A stretch of DNA of 64,000 nucleotides from Acidimicrobiales bacterium. Lineage in GTDB: Bacteria; Actinomycetota; Acidimicrobiia; Acidimicrobiales; MedAcidi-G1. The stretch lies in NCBI GenBank assembly GCA_022452145.1, contig JAKURY010000002.1, forward strand, positions 1 to 64,000. Reading direction: 5' to 3'. A model generated the notes under the pieces. That model was not told where the DNA came from, did not search any database, and saw nothing but the letters and a program-made list of their open reading frames with translations. This document shows positions 39,886-49,012 of this stretch, piece after piece. A program made the position numbers and the translations under genes. Within the stretch, counting starts at the first letter, position 1. The number at the start of each line of letters is the position of its first letter.

Positions 39886-42377
39886 GCCCGCAGTCGAACG
39901 GGGACCAGGTGTCGATCATGGTCGACGGCGAGACGATCATCGCCCACCCGGGGGAACTTCTCATAGACGCGTGCGAGCGCGCCGGCACCTACATACCGCG
40001 CTTCTGTCACCACACCCGGATGAGGCCCGTGGGTATGTGCCGCATGTGCCTGGTCGACGTCGACACCGGCCGGGGTCCAGCGCTCCAGGCGTCGTGCATG
40101 CTGGAGTGCTCGCCCGGCATGGTCGTCGACACCGAATCGGAGCGGACCCGCAAGGCCCAGGACGGCGTGCTGGAGTTCCTGCTCATCAACCACCCGTTGG
40201 ACTGCCCGGTCTGCGACAAGGGCGGCGAGTGCCCACTCCAGGACCAGACCATGGCGTTCGGTCCCGGCGAGAGCCGGTTCGTCGAGGAGAAGCGCCACTT
40301 CGAGAAGCCCATTCGGGTGAACGACAACGTCTACCTGGACAGGGAACGGTGCATCCTGTGCGACCGTTGCACACGGTTCGCCGACGAGGTGGCAGGCGAC
40401 CAGCTGATCCATTTCATGTCCAGGGGGGGCCAGACCCAGGTCAACACGTTCCCCGAGATGCCCTTCTCGTCGTACTTCAGTGGCAACACAGTCCAGGTCT
40501 GTCCGGTCGGTGCCCTCACGGCGGTGCCCTACCGGTTCAAGGCCCGCCCGTGGGACCTCGAGGAGGTGGAGTCGACCAGCACCCTGGACAGCGTCGGCAG
40601 CCGGATCTCCGTGCAGTCGTCGCGCGACCGGGTCCTGCGGTTCCAGGGCGTGGATGCCGATGCCGTCAACTGGGGCTGGCTGTCCGACAAGGAACGGTTC
40701 GTCTTCGAGGCCTACGACCACGAGGACCGCCTCTCCACGCCCCTGCTCCGGGGCGATGCCCTCGGCAACCGGAGCCGTGACGGCAGGGACCTGGTGGCCG
40801 CAACGTGGAGCGAGGCCCTCACCCTCGCCGCCGATGCCCTGGGTGCTGCGCCTGCAGACCGGATCGCCGTGGTGGGTGGCGCCCGGTTCACGAACGAGTC
40901 CCAGTACGCCTGGGCCAAGCTGGCCAAGGGCGTGCTGGGGACCGACCACGTGGACGCCCAGTTGGGCGATGGCCTGCCCGCCGACGTGATCCTCGGACTG
41001 CCCCGCACCACCATCGACCGAGCCTGCACCCCCGGTGGCACCATCGTCCTGCTCGGGCCGGATCCCAAAGAGGAGCTCGGCGCCCTCTACCTGCGCCTGC
41101 GCCACGCCGTGGTCCACGACGACGCCACTCTGATAGAGCTCACCCCCCGCCGCACCGGGCTGACGGACCACGCCGCCCACTCGCTGCGGGTGCTACCCGG
41201 CGGGGCCGCCGACGTCGTGGCGGCCATGTTCGGCACGGGATCCCCGTCCGCTCGGGGCGGCAAGTCGGCCGAGGCGCTCGCCACCGCCGGGGCGATGCTG
41301 ACAGCCGCGACCGGTCCTGTGACCGTGCTGCTGGGTCGTCCTTCGCTGGCCGAGGCCGCGGGGCCGGTGGTCGACGCCGCCCTGGCCCTCCACGACCACC
41401 TGCCGGACGCCCGCTTCCTCTCGCTGCTGCGGAGGGGCAACGTGCATGGTGCCATGGACATGGGCCTGGCCCCGGGTCTGCTCCCGGGCCGGGCCACGCT
41501 GGCTGCCGCTGACCGGTTCGTGCATGCCTGGCCCGGCGTTCCCGCCGACCGGGGGCGCGACACCCTGGCGACCCTGCAGGCCGCGGCCGACGGCGAGGTC
41601 GACGTGCTGGTCCTACTGGGCGCCGACGTGCTGGCCGACGTCCCGGACAGCGACCTGGCCCGCAGGGCGCTGGACGGCGCCGGCACGGTGGTGGCCGTCG
41701 ACCTCTTCGCTACGGCGACCGTGGCCCGGGCCGACGTGGTGCTGCCGGCCGCCGGACCCACCGAGGTCGATGGCACATTCACCAACCTGGAGGGTCGTGT
41801 GAGCCGGGTGGTCCGGAAGGTCACCTCGCCCGGGACGTCGCGCCCTGACTGGATGATCGCCGTGGACCTGGCCGACCGCCTCGGTGTGGACCTCGGCATC
41901 ACGTCGGTCGACGACGTGTGGGCTGAGTTGGCCGGCGTTTCGGCCGTCCACGCCCACATCTCCTCCGAGGTCCTGGCAGCCGGCTCCACCGAGGGCGTCC
42001 TGGTGACCGGTGGCCTTGACCTGGTCCGACCGGTGGTCACCGCCGTTCCGACCCGCGGGCCCTCTGCACTGCGCCTGGTTGCCACCCGCGCGATGTACGA
42101 CACCGGCGTGCTGGTCGCCCACAGCCCTTCGCTCTCCGGCCTGGCCCCGGGTACCAGGGCCGCGCTGGGGCCCACCGACATGGCCCACTGCGGCGTCGTC
42201 GACGGCCAGGAGGTCGACATCGTCGGCCCGAAGGGAACTCTCCGGATTCCAGTCGTCGCCGATCCCGGCGTTGCCCCCGGAGCGGTGCACCTCTTCGTGA
42301 ACCAGTCGGGAATCGACGTGTCCGGTCTGGTCGACGCCGGGTCCCCGGTCACCGACGTGCGGGTGGTCGGGCGGTGA
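39882..42377 (+). CDS. nuoG: NADH-quinone oxidoreductase subunit G
   Basis: An 831-residue iron-sulfur subunit. The 2Fe-2S ligands are Cys42, Cys53, Cys56 and Cys72. The next cluster is bound by HPLDCPVCDKGGEC. Further clusters are bound by ERCILCDRC and QVCPVGAL. Residues from about 230 form a molybdopterin-oxidoreductase-like domain without a cofactor role in complex I. The start is GTG overlapping nuoF. The length is typical of actinobacterial NuoG. Confidence 0.93.
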   Translation: MSPQSNGDQVSIMVDGETIIAHPGELLIDACERAGTYIPRFCHHTRMRPVGMCRMCLVDVDTGRGPALQASCMLECSPGMVVDTESERTRKAQDGVLEFLLINHPLDCPVCDKGGECPLQDQTMAFGPGESRFVEEKRHFEKPIRVNDNVYLDRERCILCDRCTRFADEVAGDQLIHFMSRGGQTQVNTFPEMPFSSYFSGNTVQVCPVGALTAVPYRFKARPWDLEEVESTSTLDSVGSRISVQSSRDRVLRFQGVDADAVNWGWLSDKERFVFEAYDHEDRLSTPLLRGDALGNRSRDGRDLVAATWSEALTLAADALGAAPADRIAVVGGARFTNESQYAWAKLAKGVLGTDHVDAQLGDGLPADVILGLPRTTIDRACTPGGTIVLLGPDPKEELGALYLRLRHAVVHDDATLIELTPRRTGLTDHAAHSLRVLPGGAADVVAAMFGTGSPSARGGKSAEALATAGAMLTAATGPVTVLLGRPSLAEAAGPVVDAALALHDHLPDARFLSLLRRGNVHGAMDMGLAPGLLPGRATLAAADRFVHAWPGVPADRGRDTLATLQAAADGEVDVLVLLGADVLADVPDSDLARRALDGAGTVVAVDLFATATVARADVVLPAAGPTEVDGTFTNLEGRVSRVVRKVTSPGTSRPDWMIAVDLADRLGVDLGITSVDDVWAELAGVSAVHAHISSEVLAAGSTEGVLVTGGLDLVRPVVTAVPTRGPSALRLVATRAMYDTGVLVAHSPSLSGLAPGTRAALGPTDMAHCGVVDGQEVDIVGPKGTLRIPVVADPGVAPGAVHLFVNQSGIDVSGLVDAGSPVTDVRVVGR

Positions 42378-43603
42378 ACCCCGTGACGCTCCCGGTCCCG
42401 CTGGTCCTGGCCGCCGACCCCCTGCTGGACGGCGCGATCGGGTTCGGCATCGTCTGCATCGTGCTGGTCAAGGTGGTGGTGGCCTTCACCCTGCTGCTCA
42501 TATCGGTGATGCTCATGGTCTGGTTCGAGCGCAAGCTGTTGGCCGATATGCATAACCGGATCGGTCCGGCGGTGGCCGGCCCGTTCGGCATCCTCCAGAC
42601 GCTGGCCGACGGCATCAAGCTATTCTTCAAGGAGGACCTGGTCCCTGACAGGGCCGACCGGGTGGTGTTCAAGCTGGCGCCGTACCTGTCGCTGGTTCCG
42701 GCGTTCCTGGTGTTCGCCATCGTGCCCATCGGAGGCGACTTCACCGGCGACGGCACGGTCACCTGGTTCGGCGAGCGTACCTACCTCCAGGTGGCCGATC
42801 CGCCTGTCGGCGTCCTGTTCTTCCTCGCCCTGTCGTCCGTCGCCGTCTACGGCGTGATGCTGGCCGGCTGGTCCTCCGGATCCAAGTATCCGCTGCTGGG
42901 ATCGGTCCGGGCCTCGGCCCAGATGATCAGCTACGAGGCGGCCCTCGGATTGGCCATCGCGACGGTCTTCCTGACCTCGGGTTCACTGTCCACGCACGAG
43001 ATCGTGGCCCGCCAGGTCTCCGGCAGTTGGAACGTGCTGGCAACCGGGGTGGTGCCCTTCCTGGTGTTCCTGATAGCAGGGACCGCGGAGTTGAACCGTC
43101 CGCCGTTCGACCTGGTCGAGGCCGAACAGGAGCTGGTCGGTGGCTTCCACACCGAGTACAGCTCGCTGCGGTTCTCCCTGTTCTTCCTGGCCGAGTTCAT
43201 GAACGTGATCACCATGTCGGCAATAGCCGTGACCCTCTTCCTGGGCGGGCCGGCGGGCCCGGTCCTGACCGACACCCTGGGCTGGGTGTGGCCGGTGTTC
43301 TGGTTCAGCCTGAAAGTGTTCGCCTTCCTCTTCTGCTTCGTGTGGCTACGGGCCACGCTGCCCCGCTTCCGCTACGACCAACTCATGGACCTGGGCTGGA
43401 AGGTCCTCATCCCGGTTGCCCTCGGCTGGTTCCTGCTGATCGCCACCATGAACGTGGCCGACGACCTGGGCTGGCCGGTCCTTCCGGTCGTGCTGGTCGG
43501 CGTGGCGGTGCTGGCCTGTGCCGCGGCCCTGTTGACCGGCGCAATCGAGAAGGCCCGGTCCGACCGCCTGGCCGAGTTCGCCGACGAGGAGGCGGAGGTC
43601 TGA
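42374..43603 (+). CDS. nuoH: NADH-quinone oxidoreductase subunit H, 14-gene operon
   Basis: A 409-residue, eight-helix subunit that joins the quinone cavity to the proton pumps. It has the conserved FERKLLADMHNRIGP, ADGIKLFFKEDL and FDLVEAEQELVGGFHTEYS loops. The start is GTG overlapping nuoG. It is longer than the second copy (346) mainly at the two ends. Confidence 0.94.
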   Translation: MNPVTLPVPLVLAADPLLDGAIGFGIVCIVLVKVVVAFTLLLISVMLMVWFERKLLADMHNRIGPAVAGPFGILQTLADGIKLFFKEDLVPDRADRVVFKLAPYLSLVPAFLVFAIVPIGGDFTGDGTVTWFGERTYLQVADPPVGVLFFLALSSVAVYGVMLAGWSSGSKYPLLGSVRASAQMISYEAALGLAIATVFLTSGSLSTHEIVARQVSGSWNVLATGVVPFLVFLIAGTAELNRPPFDLVEAEQELVGGFHTEYSSLRFSLFFLAEFMNVITMSAIAVTLFLGGPAGPVLTDTLGWVWPVFWFSLKVFAFLFCFVWLRATLPRFRYDQLMDLGWKVLIPVALGWFLLIATMNVADDLGWPVLPVVLVGVAVLACAAALLTGAIEKARSDRLAEFADEEAEV

Positions 43604-44223
43604 TGGGGTACTTCCGCGGCTTCGCCGTGACGTTCCACAAGCTGTTCGAGAAGCGGGTCACCACGTCGTACCCGCGCCAGAAGCGGGCCAAGCCGGCCCG
43701 ACTCCACGGTCGCCACGTGCTGAACCGGTACGAGGACGGCATGGAGAAGTGCATCGGCTGCGAGTTGTGCGCCGGCGTGTGCCCTGCCAGCTGCATCTAC
43801 GTCCGGGGGGCCGACAACCCGGACGACGCACCGGTCTCACCCGGCGAGCGCTACGGCTTCGTCTACGAGATCAACTACCTGCGCTGCATCCACTGCGACC
43901 TGTGCGTGGAGGCCTGCCCGACCGAGGCCATCACCGAGTCCAAGCTGTTCGAGTTCTCCTTCACCAACCGGTCGGACGCCATCTACACCAGGGCGGAGTT
44001 GCTGGTCGATGCCGAGACCGGCCGCCCGCAGCGTCTCCCGTGGGAGGACTGGCGTGACGGTGAGGACGAGATGACGTCGGCCTGGATGCGGGCAACCTCG
44101 TCCAGTGGCGACGCCACCTACTCGGGGCGGGTGGCGTGGTCAGGCGAGCTGGGCTACGGCGTCCGGCCACCCGAGGTTGGTCAGTCCGGGGACGGCGACG
44201 CGACCGATGGGGAGTCCGCCTGA
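43603..44223 (+). CDS. nuoI: NADH-quinone oxidoreductase subunit I, 14-gene operon
   Basis: A 206-residue subunit with two 4Fe-4S clusters: Cys50, 53, 56 and 60 (CIGCELCAGVC), and Cys95, 98, 101 and 105 (CIHCDLCVEAC). It passes electrons to N2 in NuoB. The ATG overlaps the nuoH stop (TGATG). The C-terminus has an acidic, Gly-rich tail. Confidence 0.94.
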   Translation: MGYFRGFAVTFHKLFEKRVTTSYPRQKRAKPARLHGRHVLNRYEDGMEKCIGCELCAGVCPASCIYVRGADNPDDAPVSPGERYGFVYEINYLRCIHCDLCVEACPTEAITESKLFEFSFTNRSDAIYTRAELLVDAETGRPQRLPWEDWRDGEDEMTSAWMRATSSSGDATYSGRVAWSGELGYGVRPPEVGQSGDGDATDGESA

Positions 44224-44885
44224 TGGACGCCGCCGTCTTCCTGATCAGCGCCGCCATCGTCCTGTGCGGCGCCGGTGGCGTGCTGGTGGCCCGCAACCCG
44301 GTCCACGCAGCCCTGTTTCTCGTCCAGACCCTGTTCGGCGTCGCCGTGCTCTTCGTGCTCCAGGACGCCACCTTCCTGGCTGCCGTCCAGATCATCGTCT
44401 ACGCCGGCGCCGTGGTCATCCTCTTCCTGTTCGTGATCATGCTGCTGGGCGTGGACCGGGCCGAGGACCTCGGCGTGGAGCCGATCGTCGGGCAGCGGCC
44501 GGTCGCCGCGGTGGTCGGGGCGTCCCTCCTGGGGCTGCTCCTGACTGCACTGCTGGTCTCCGTCGACGGACCCACCGGTGCCCGGGGCGCCAACGCCCCG
44601 CTGGGCGATGCCGGCGACAACACCCGTCGCCTTGGCGAGGCACTGTTCACCGACCACGTCTTCGCCGTGGAGTTGACGGCCATCCTGCTGACGGTGGCCG
44701 TGGTCGGCGCCGTGGTGCTGGCGCGTAGGGTCCACGGCCCGCTGGCGCCACTGCCCGTGGTCGTCGTGGCCTCGGTGGTCGACGACCACGCAGACGACGG
44801 ACCCCCGGACGACGACCCCCCGGATGACGGACCCCGGGACATTGATGGCGTACCCGACGGGGCCGACGGGGGAGCGGACACCTGA
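44223..44885 (+). CDS. nuoJ: NADH-quinone oxidoreductase subunit J, 14-gene operon
   Basis: A 220-residue, five-helix membrane subunit with the usual NPVHAALFLVQTLFGVAVLF and VQIIVYAGAVVILFLFVIML helices. The last 45 residues are soluble and very rich in Asp and Pro (repeats of DDGPPDDD type), a tail not seen in the second copy. It overlaps nuoI and nuoK. Confidence 0.92.
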   Translation: MDAAVFLISAAIVLCGAGGVLVARNPVHAALFLVQTLFGVAVLFVLQDATFLAAVQIIVYAGAVVILFLFVIMLLGVDRAEDLGVEPIVGQRPVAAVVGASLLGLLLTALLVSVDGPTGARGANAPLGDAGDNTRRLGEALFTDHVFAVELTAILLTVAVVGAVVLARRVHGPLAPLPVVVVASVVDDHADDGPPDDDPPDDGPRDIDGVPDGADGGADT

Positions 44886-45190
44886 TGGTGGTAACCACCT
44901 CCTGGTACCTGGCTCTGGCAGCGGTCCTCTTCTCGATGGGTGCCGTGGGTCTTCTTGTCCGACGCAACCCGCTGATCATGATCATGTGCGTCGAGTTGAT
45001 GCTCAACGCCGTCAACCTGACCTTCGTCAGCCTGGGTTCCGACCTCGGAGACCTGGGCGGCCAGCTGTCCGTGTTCTTCGTGCTCGTGGTGGCTGCTTCC
45101 GAGGTGGTGGTCGGCCTGGCCGTGATCGTCGCGATCATGCGCCGGCGCCAGGGAGCCACGGCGGACGACCTCTCGGTGTTGCGGGGCTAG
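44885..45190 (+). CDS. nuoK: NADH-quinone oxidoreductase subunit K, 14-gene operon
   Basis: A 101-residue, three-helix subunit with the channel glutamates in RRNPLIMIMCVELMLNAVNL and in ASEVVVGLAVIVAI. The ATG overlaps the nuoJ stop. The length is standard. Confidence 0.94.
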   Translation: MVVTTSWYLALAAVLFSMGAVGLLVRRNPLIMIMCVELMLNAVNLTFVSLGSDLGDLGGQLSVFFVLVVAASEVVVGLAVIVAIMRRRQGATADDLSVLRG

Positions 45191-45194
45191 GGCG

Positions 45195-47381
45195 ATGGTC
45201 GACCTCGTGTGGCTCATCCCGGCGTTCCCGCTGGCCGGGTTCCTGATCCTGACGTTCGGTGGTCGTCGCCTCGGCGAGCCAGGAGCCGGCTGGCTGGCCA
45301 CCGGCGCCATGGCCGGATCGTTCCTGGCGACCGTCGGCGTGTTCCTAGAGATGTCCGGTCGCGATGGCCACGACCGCCGGTCTGTCACGACCCTGTTCGA
45401 GTGGGTGCCGGCCGGTGACCTCACCGTCGACGTCGGGTTCCTGGCCGATCCGTTGTCGCTCACCATGTGCCTGTTCATCACCGGGGTGGGAGCCCTGATC
45501 CACCTCTACTCGATCGGCTACATGCACGGTGACGGCGGCTTCCGGCGGTTCTTCGCCTACCTGAACCTGTTCGCCTTCGCCATGCTGATGCTGGTGTTGG
45601 GCGACAACCTGCTCATCACCTTCCTGGGCTGGGAGGGCGTGGGCGCCTGCTCCTACCTGCTCATCTCGTTCTGGTTCACAGACGAGGCCAACGCCTCGGC
45701 GGGCAAGAAGGCCTTCATAACCAACCGGATCGGCGACTGGGGCTTCATGGTCGCCATATTCATGACCTTCTCCACGTTCGGGTCGATCGCCTACGTGGAT
45801 GTCCTGGACACCACCGCGACCGGCACGGTGGCCACCTCGACGGCCACGTTCATTGCGGTGATGCTGTTCGTCGGGGCGATCGGCAAGTCGGCCCAGTTCC
45901 CGCTCTACCTATGGCTGCCCGATGCGATGGCTGGCCCGACCCCGGTCTCGGCCCTCATCCACGCAGCCACCATGGTCACCTCGGGGATCTACCTGCTGAC
46001 CCGGGTGAACCCGATCATCGCGGACGCCGCCCACTGGGTCCCGATGCTCATCGCCTGGACGGGTGCTGGCACGGCCCTGTTCGCGGCGACCATCGCGGTA
46101 GCCCAGCGGGACATCAAGAAGGTGCTGGCCTACTCGACGATCAGCCAACTCGGGTACATGTTCCTGGCCGTCGGCTGCGGTGCGTACGTGGCGGCTGTGT
46201 TCCACATGGTCACCCACGCATTCTTCAAGGCCCTGCTGTTCCTGGGCTCCGGTTCGGTTATCCACGGGATGGACGGGGACCAGGACATGGCCCACTACGG
46301 CGGCCTCCGCCGGTTGATGCCGATCACCGCCGGGACGTTCGTGATCGGCTGGCTGGCCATCGCCGGCGTACCGCCGTTCGCCGGCTTCTGGTCCAAGGAC
46401 GAGATCCTGGCCTTCGCCTGGAATGAGAACCCCCTGCTCTGGCTGGTAGGCCTGGTCACCGCCGTGCTGACCGCCTTCTACATGACCCGGCTGGTCATCC
46501 TCACCTTCTTCGGTCGACGGCGGTACGCCGACCCCCGACCGGACGAGGTGGAGGCTGCATGGGCCTCTGCCACGGCCGCCGCCGATGCAGCGGTGGCCGC
46601 CGCGTCCGCCGCCGTCGATGCCGCCACGGCGGACGCCGAAGCGCGGGGGGACGACCTGACGGCGCTCGAGGCAGTGGTTGCCGCACGCGACGTCCACGAG
46701 CAGGCCGTCGCCGCGCGGGACGGGATCCTGGCCGCCGCCGGGGCGCGTCCCGAGGTGGAGGCCATCGCCCTGGAAGGCGCACCCGACGTCGGACCGGTGG
46801 TCGACGGGTTGCCCGAGGCCGTTTCCAGCCGGGCCGACCACCACCCGCACGAATCGCCCTGGACCATGGTCCTGCCACTTGTGGTGCTGGCCGCCCTGTC
46901 GGTGCTGGGCGGCCTGGTCCAACTGCCCTTCGCTGCCTCCACCAGGCGGCTGGAGCACTGGCTGGAGCCCACCCTGTTCGGCAACGAGGTCCACCTGTCG
47001 CTGCAGGGTGGCACCCTCTGGGTGCTGGCGGTGGTGGCGGTCGCAGGTGGCGCCGTCGGCATCCTGGTGGCCGTCCTCGCCTACCTGAAGCGCCGGGTCG
47101 ACTACAGGGTCTTCGAGCGGCCCATCCTGGCCGAGGCCTGGCGCCTCGACCGCCGTGTGGCGGACTTCATGGGTGGACCCGGCCGGGTCGGCTTCGAGGC
47201 CACCGCCAACTTCGACTCATCTGTGGTCGACGGTGCCGTGAACGGCGTGGCCACGATGGTGAGGTCAGAGGCGGGCCTGCTGCGGCGGTTCCACAACGGC
47301 CTGGTCCGCACCTACGCAGCGGGCATCGGAGTGGGAGCGGTGGGCCTGGTCGTCTGGTTCCTGTCCAGGACGTCCTTCTGA
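45195..47381 (+). CDS. nuoL: NADH-quinone oxidoreductase subunit L with an Ala-rich insertion, 14-gene operon
   Basis: A 728-residue antiporter-like proton-pumping subunit. GWEGVGACSYLLISFW carries the conserved glutamate, and KSAQFPLYLWLPDAMAGPTP and QRDIKKVLAYSTISQLGY follow. Residues about 441-550 hold a charged, Ala-rich, probably helical insertion (for example ASAAVDAATADAEARGDDL) between two membrane segments, just before PHESPWTMVLP. The second NuoL lacks it. It lies 4 bases after nuoK and overlaps nuoM. Confidence 0.93.
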   Translation: MVDLVWLIPAFPLAGFLILTFGGRRLGEPGAGWLATGAMAGSFLATVGVFLEMSGRDGHDRRSVTTLFEWVPAGDLTVDVGFLADPLSLTMCLFITGVGALIHLYSIGYMHGDGGFRRFFAYLNLFAFAMLMLVLGDNLLITFLGWEGVGACSYLLISFWFTDEANASAGKKAFITNRIGDWGFMVAIFMTFSTFGSIAYVDVLDTTATGTVATSTATFIAVMLFVGAIGKSAQFPLYLWLPDAMAGPTPVSALIHAATMVTSGIYLLTRVNPIIADAAHWVPMLIAWTGAGTALFAATIAVAQRDIKKVLAYSTISQLGYMFLAVGCGAYVAAVFHMVTHAFFKALLFLGSGSVIHGMDGDQDMAHYGGLRRLMPITAGTFVIGWLAIAGVPPFAGFWSKDEILAFAWNENPLLWLVGLVTAVLTAFYMTRLVILTFFGRRRYADPRPDEVEAAWASATAAADAAVAAASAAVDAATADAEARGDDLTALEAVVAARDVHEQAVAARDGILAAAGARPEVEAIALEGAPDVGPVVDGLPEAVSSRADHHPHESPWTMVLPLVVLAALSVLGGLVQLPFAASTRRLEHWLEPTLFGNEVHLSLQGGTLWVLAVVAVAGGAVGILVAVLAYLKRRVDYRVFERPILAEAWRLDRRVADFMGGPGRVGFEATANFDSSVVDGAVNGVATMVRSEAGLLRRFHNGLVRTYAAGIGVGAVGLVVWFLSRTSF

Positions 47382-49012
47382 TGCCCGTGCTCGCTTCTGC
47401 CGGCGGCGACACGTTCGCCGTCCTCCCGGCCCTTGTCCTGGTGCCGGCGGTGGGCGCCCTGCTGGTCGCAGTCCTGCCCCGCAGGCGGCCCGAGCTGCTG
47501 AAGTTGGTGGCCGTGGCCACCTCGATGGTGGTGGCTGGCATGTCGGCCTGGCTGCTGGTCGCCTTCGACGTCGGCCGCGGGGCCGACATGCAGTTCGTGT
47601 TCCGCCAGACCTGGATAGCCGACCTGGGCGTGCAGTGGCTGCTGGCCGTGGACGGGATCTCCCTGTTCCTGGTGGCGCTGACCGGCGTGCTGTTCCCGAT
47701 TGCCCTGCTGGCCGTCGATCCGGGGCACGACGACCGGGCCTACTTCGCATGGATGCTCCTGTTGGAGGCCGGTGTCATGGGCGTGTTCTGCGCCCTGGAC
47801 CTGATGCTCTTCTTCCTCTGCTTCGAGGTCGTCCTCGTACCGATGTACTTCCTGATCGGACGGTGGGGCCACGCCAACCGGGCGTACGCGGCGACCAAGT
47901 TCTTCCTCTTCACGATGGCCGGCTCGGCCCTGATGCTGGTCGGCATCCTGGCCCTGGCGTTCCTCCACGCCGATGCCACCGGCGGCGGGCTGACCTTCGA
48001 CCTGGTGGAGCTGGCCGAGGCCCAGAGCCTGGGCACCGCGACGGCCCGTTGGGTGTTCCTGTCCTTCGCCCTGGCGTTCGCGGTGAAGGTGCCGATCTTC
48101 CCGCTGCACACCTGGCTCCCGGACGCCCACACCGAGGCCTCTACGGCCGGCTCGGTGATCCTGGCCGGGGTGCTCCTCAAGCTGGGCACCTACGGGTTCC
48201 TGAGGTTCGGGCTGTATCTCTTCCCGGAGGCCTCGCACCACTTCGCTCCGGTGTTCCTGACCCTCGGCCTGGTGGGGATCATCTACGGAGCGGTGGTGGC
48301 CACGATGCAGCGCGACCTGAAGCGCCTCGTCGCCTACTCGTCGGTGGCCCACCTCGGCTTCATCGTGCTGGGCACCTTCGCCCTGAACACCGAGGGAATC
48401 GAGGGCGGCCTGCTCCAGATGGTGAACCACGGCGTCTCCACCGCCGCCCTGTTCCTGCTCGTCGGGATGATCTACGAGCGGCGTCACACCCGCCGGATCG
48501 ACGAGCTGGGCGGCCTCCAGAAGGCGGCTCCGGTCATGGCGGCGATGTTCACCGTGGTCATGCTGTCCTCGATCGGCCTACCCGGCCTGAACGGCTTCGT
48601 CGGGGAGTTCCTGGTGCTGGTGGGCACCTTCAACGCCCACCGTTGGTTGGCCGTGGCGGCTACGGGTGGCGTGATCCTGGCAGCCCTGTACCTGCTCTGG
48701 GCCTACCAGCGGGTGTTCCACGGTCCTGCCGATGGCGGTAACGCCGAGATGCGGGACCTCAACCTCCGGGAAGGCCTTGTGATGGCCCCGCTGCTGGCGC
48801 TGATCGTGGCCATGGGTATCTACCCGAAGCCGGTCATCGAGAGGATGGAACCGGCGGTCGATGCCCTCGTCGCCCACGTCGAGGCCCATGTCGACGGGTT
48901 CCACGAGTCGACCAGCCGGTTCGGTGCCGACATCGCGGTGGACAGCGGTGAAGGCCACGATGCCGATGCCGGAGTTGGCCACGATTCCGATGGCGTCGGA
49001 GACGACCACTGA
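47381..49012 (+). CDS. nuoM: NADH-quinone oxidoreductase subunit M, 14-gene operon
   Basis: A 543-residue antiporter-like subunit. It has CFEVVLVPMYFLIGRWG with the key glutamate, KVPIFPLHTWLPDAHTEAS, and QRDLKRLVAYSSVAHLGF. The C-terminal 45 residues form a His/Asp-rich tail (HVEAHVDGFHES through GHDSDGVGDDH) that could bind metal. It starts ATG, overlapping the nuoL stop. Confidence 0.93.
   Translation: MPVLASAGGDTFAVLPALVLVPAVGALLVAVLPRRRPELLKLVAVATSMVVAGMSAWLLVAFDVGRGADMQFVFRQTWIADLGVQWLLAVDGISLFLVALTGVLFPIALLAVDPGHDDRAYFAWMLLLEAGVMGVFCALDLMLFFLCFEVVLVPMYFLIGRWGHANRAYAATKFFLFTMAGSALMLVGILALAFLHADATGGGLTFDLVELAEAQSLGTATARWVFLSFALAFAVKVPIFPLHTWLPDAHTEASTAGSVILAGVLLKLGTYGFLRFGLYLFPEASHHFAPVFLTLGLVGIIYGAVVATMQRDLKRLVAYSSVAHLGFIVLGTFALNTEGIEGGLLQMVNHGVSTAALFLLVGMIYERRHTRRIDELGGLQKAAPVMAAMFTVVMLSSIGLPGLNGFVGEFLVLVGTFNAHRWLAVAATGGVILAALYLLWAYQRVFHGPADGGNAEMRDLNLREGLVMAPLLALIVAMGIYPKPVIERMEPAVDALVAHVEAHVDGFHESTSRFGADIAVDSGEGHDADAGVGHDSDGVGDDH

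Noticed and set aside
39318-41180. A 620-codon minus-strand open frame opposite nuoF and nuoG
   Set aside because: The plus strand carries all expected cluster ligands; the antisense product has no recognisable domain.
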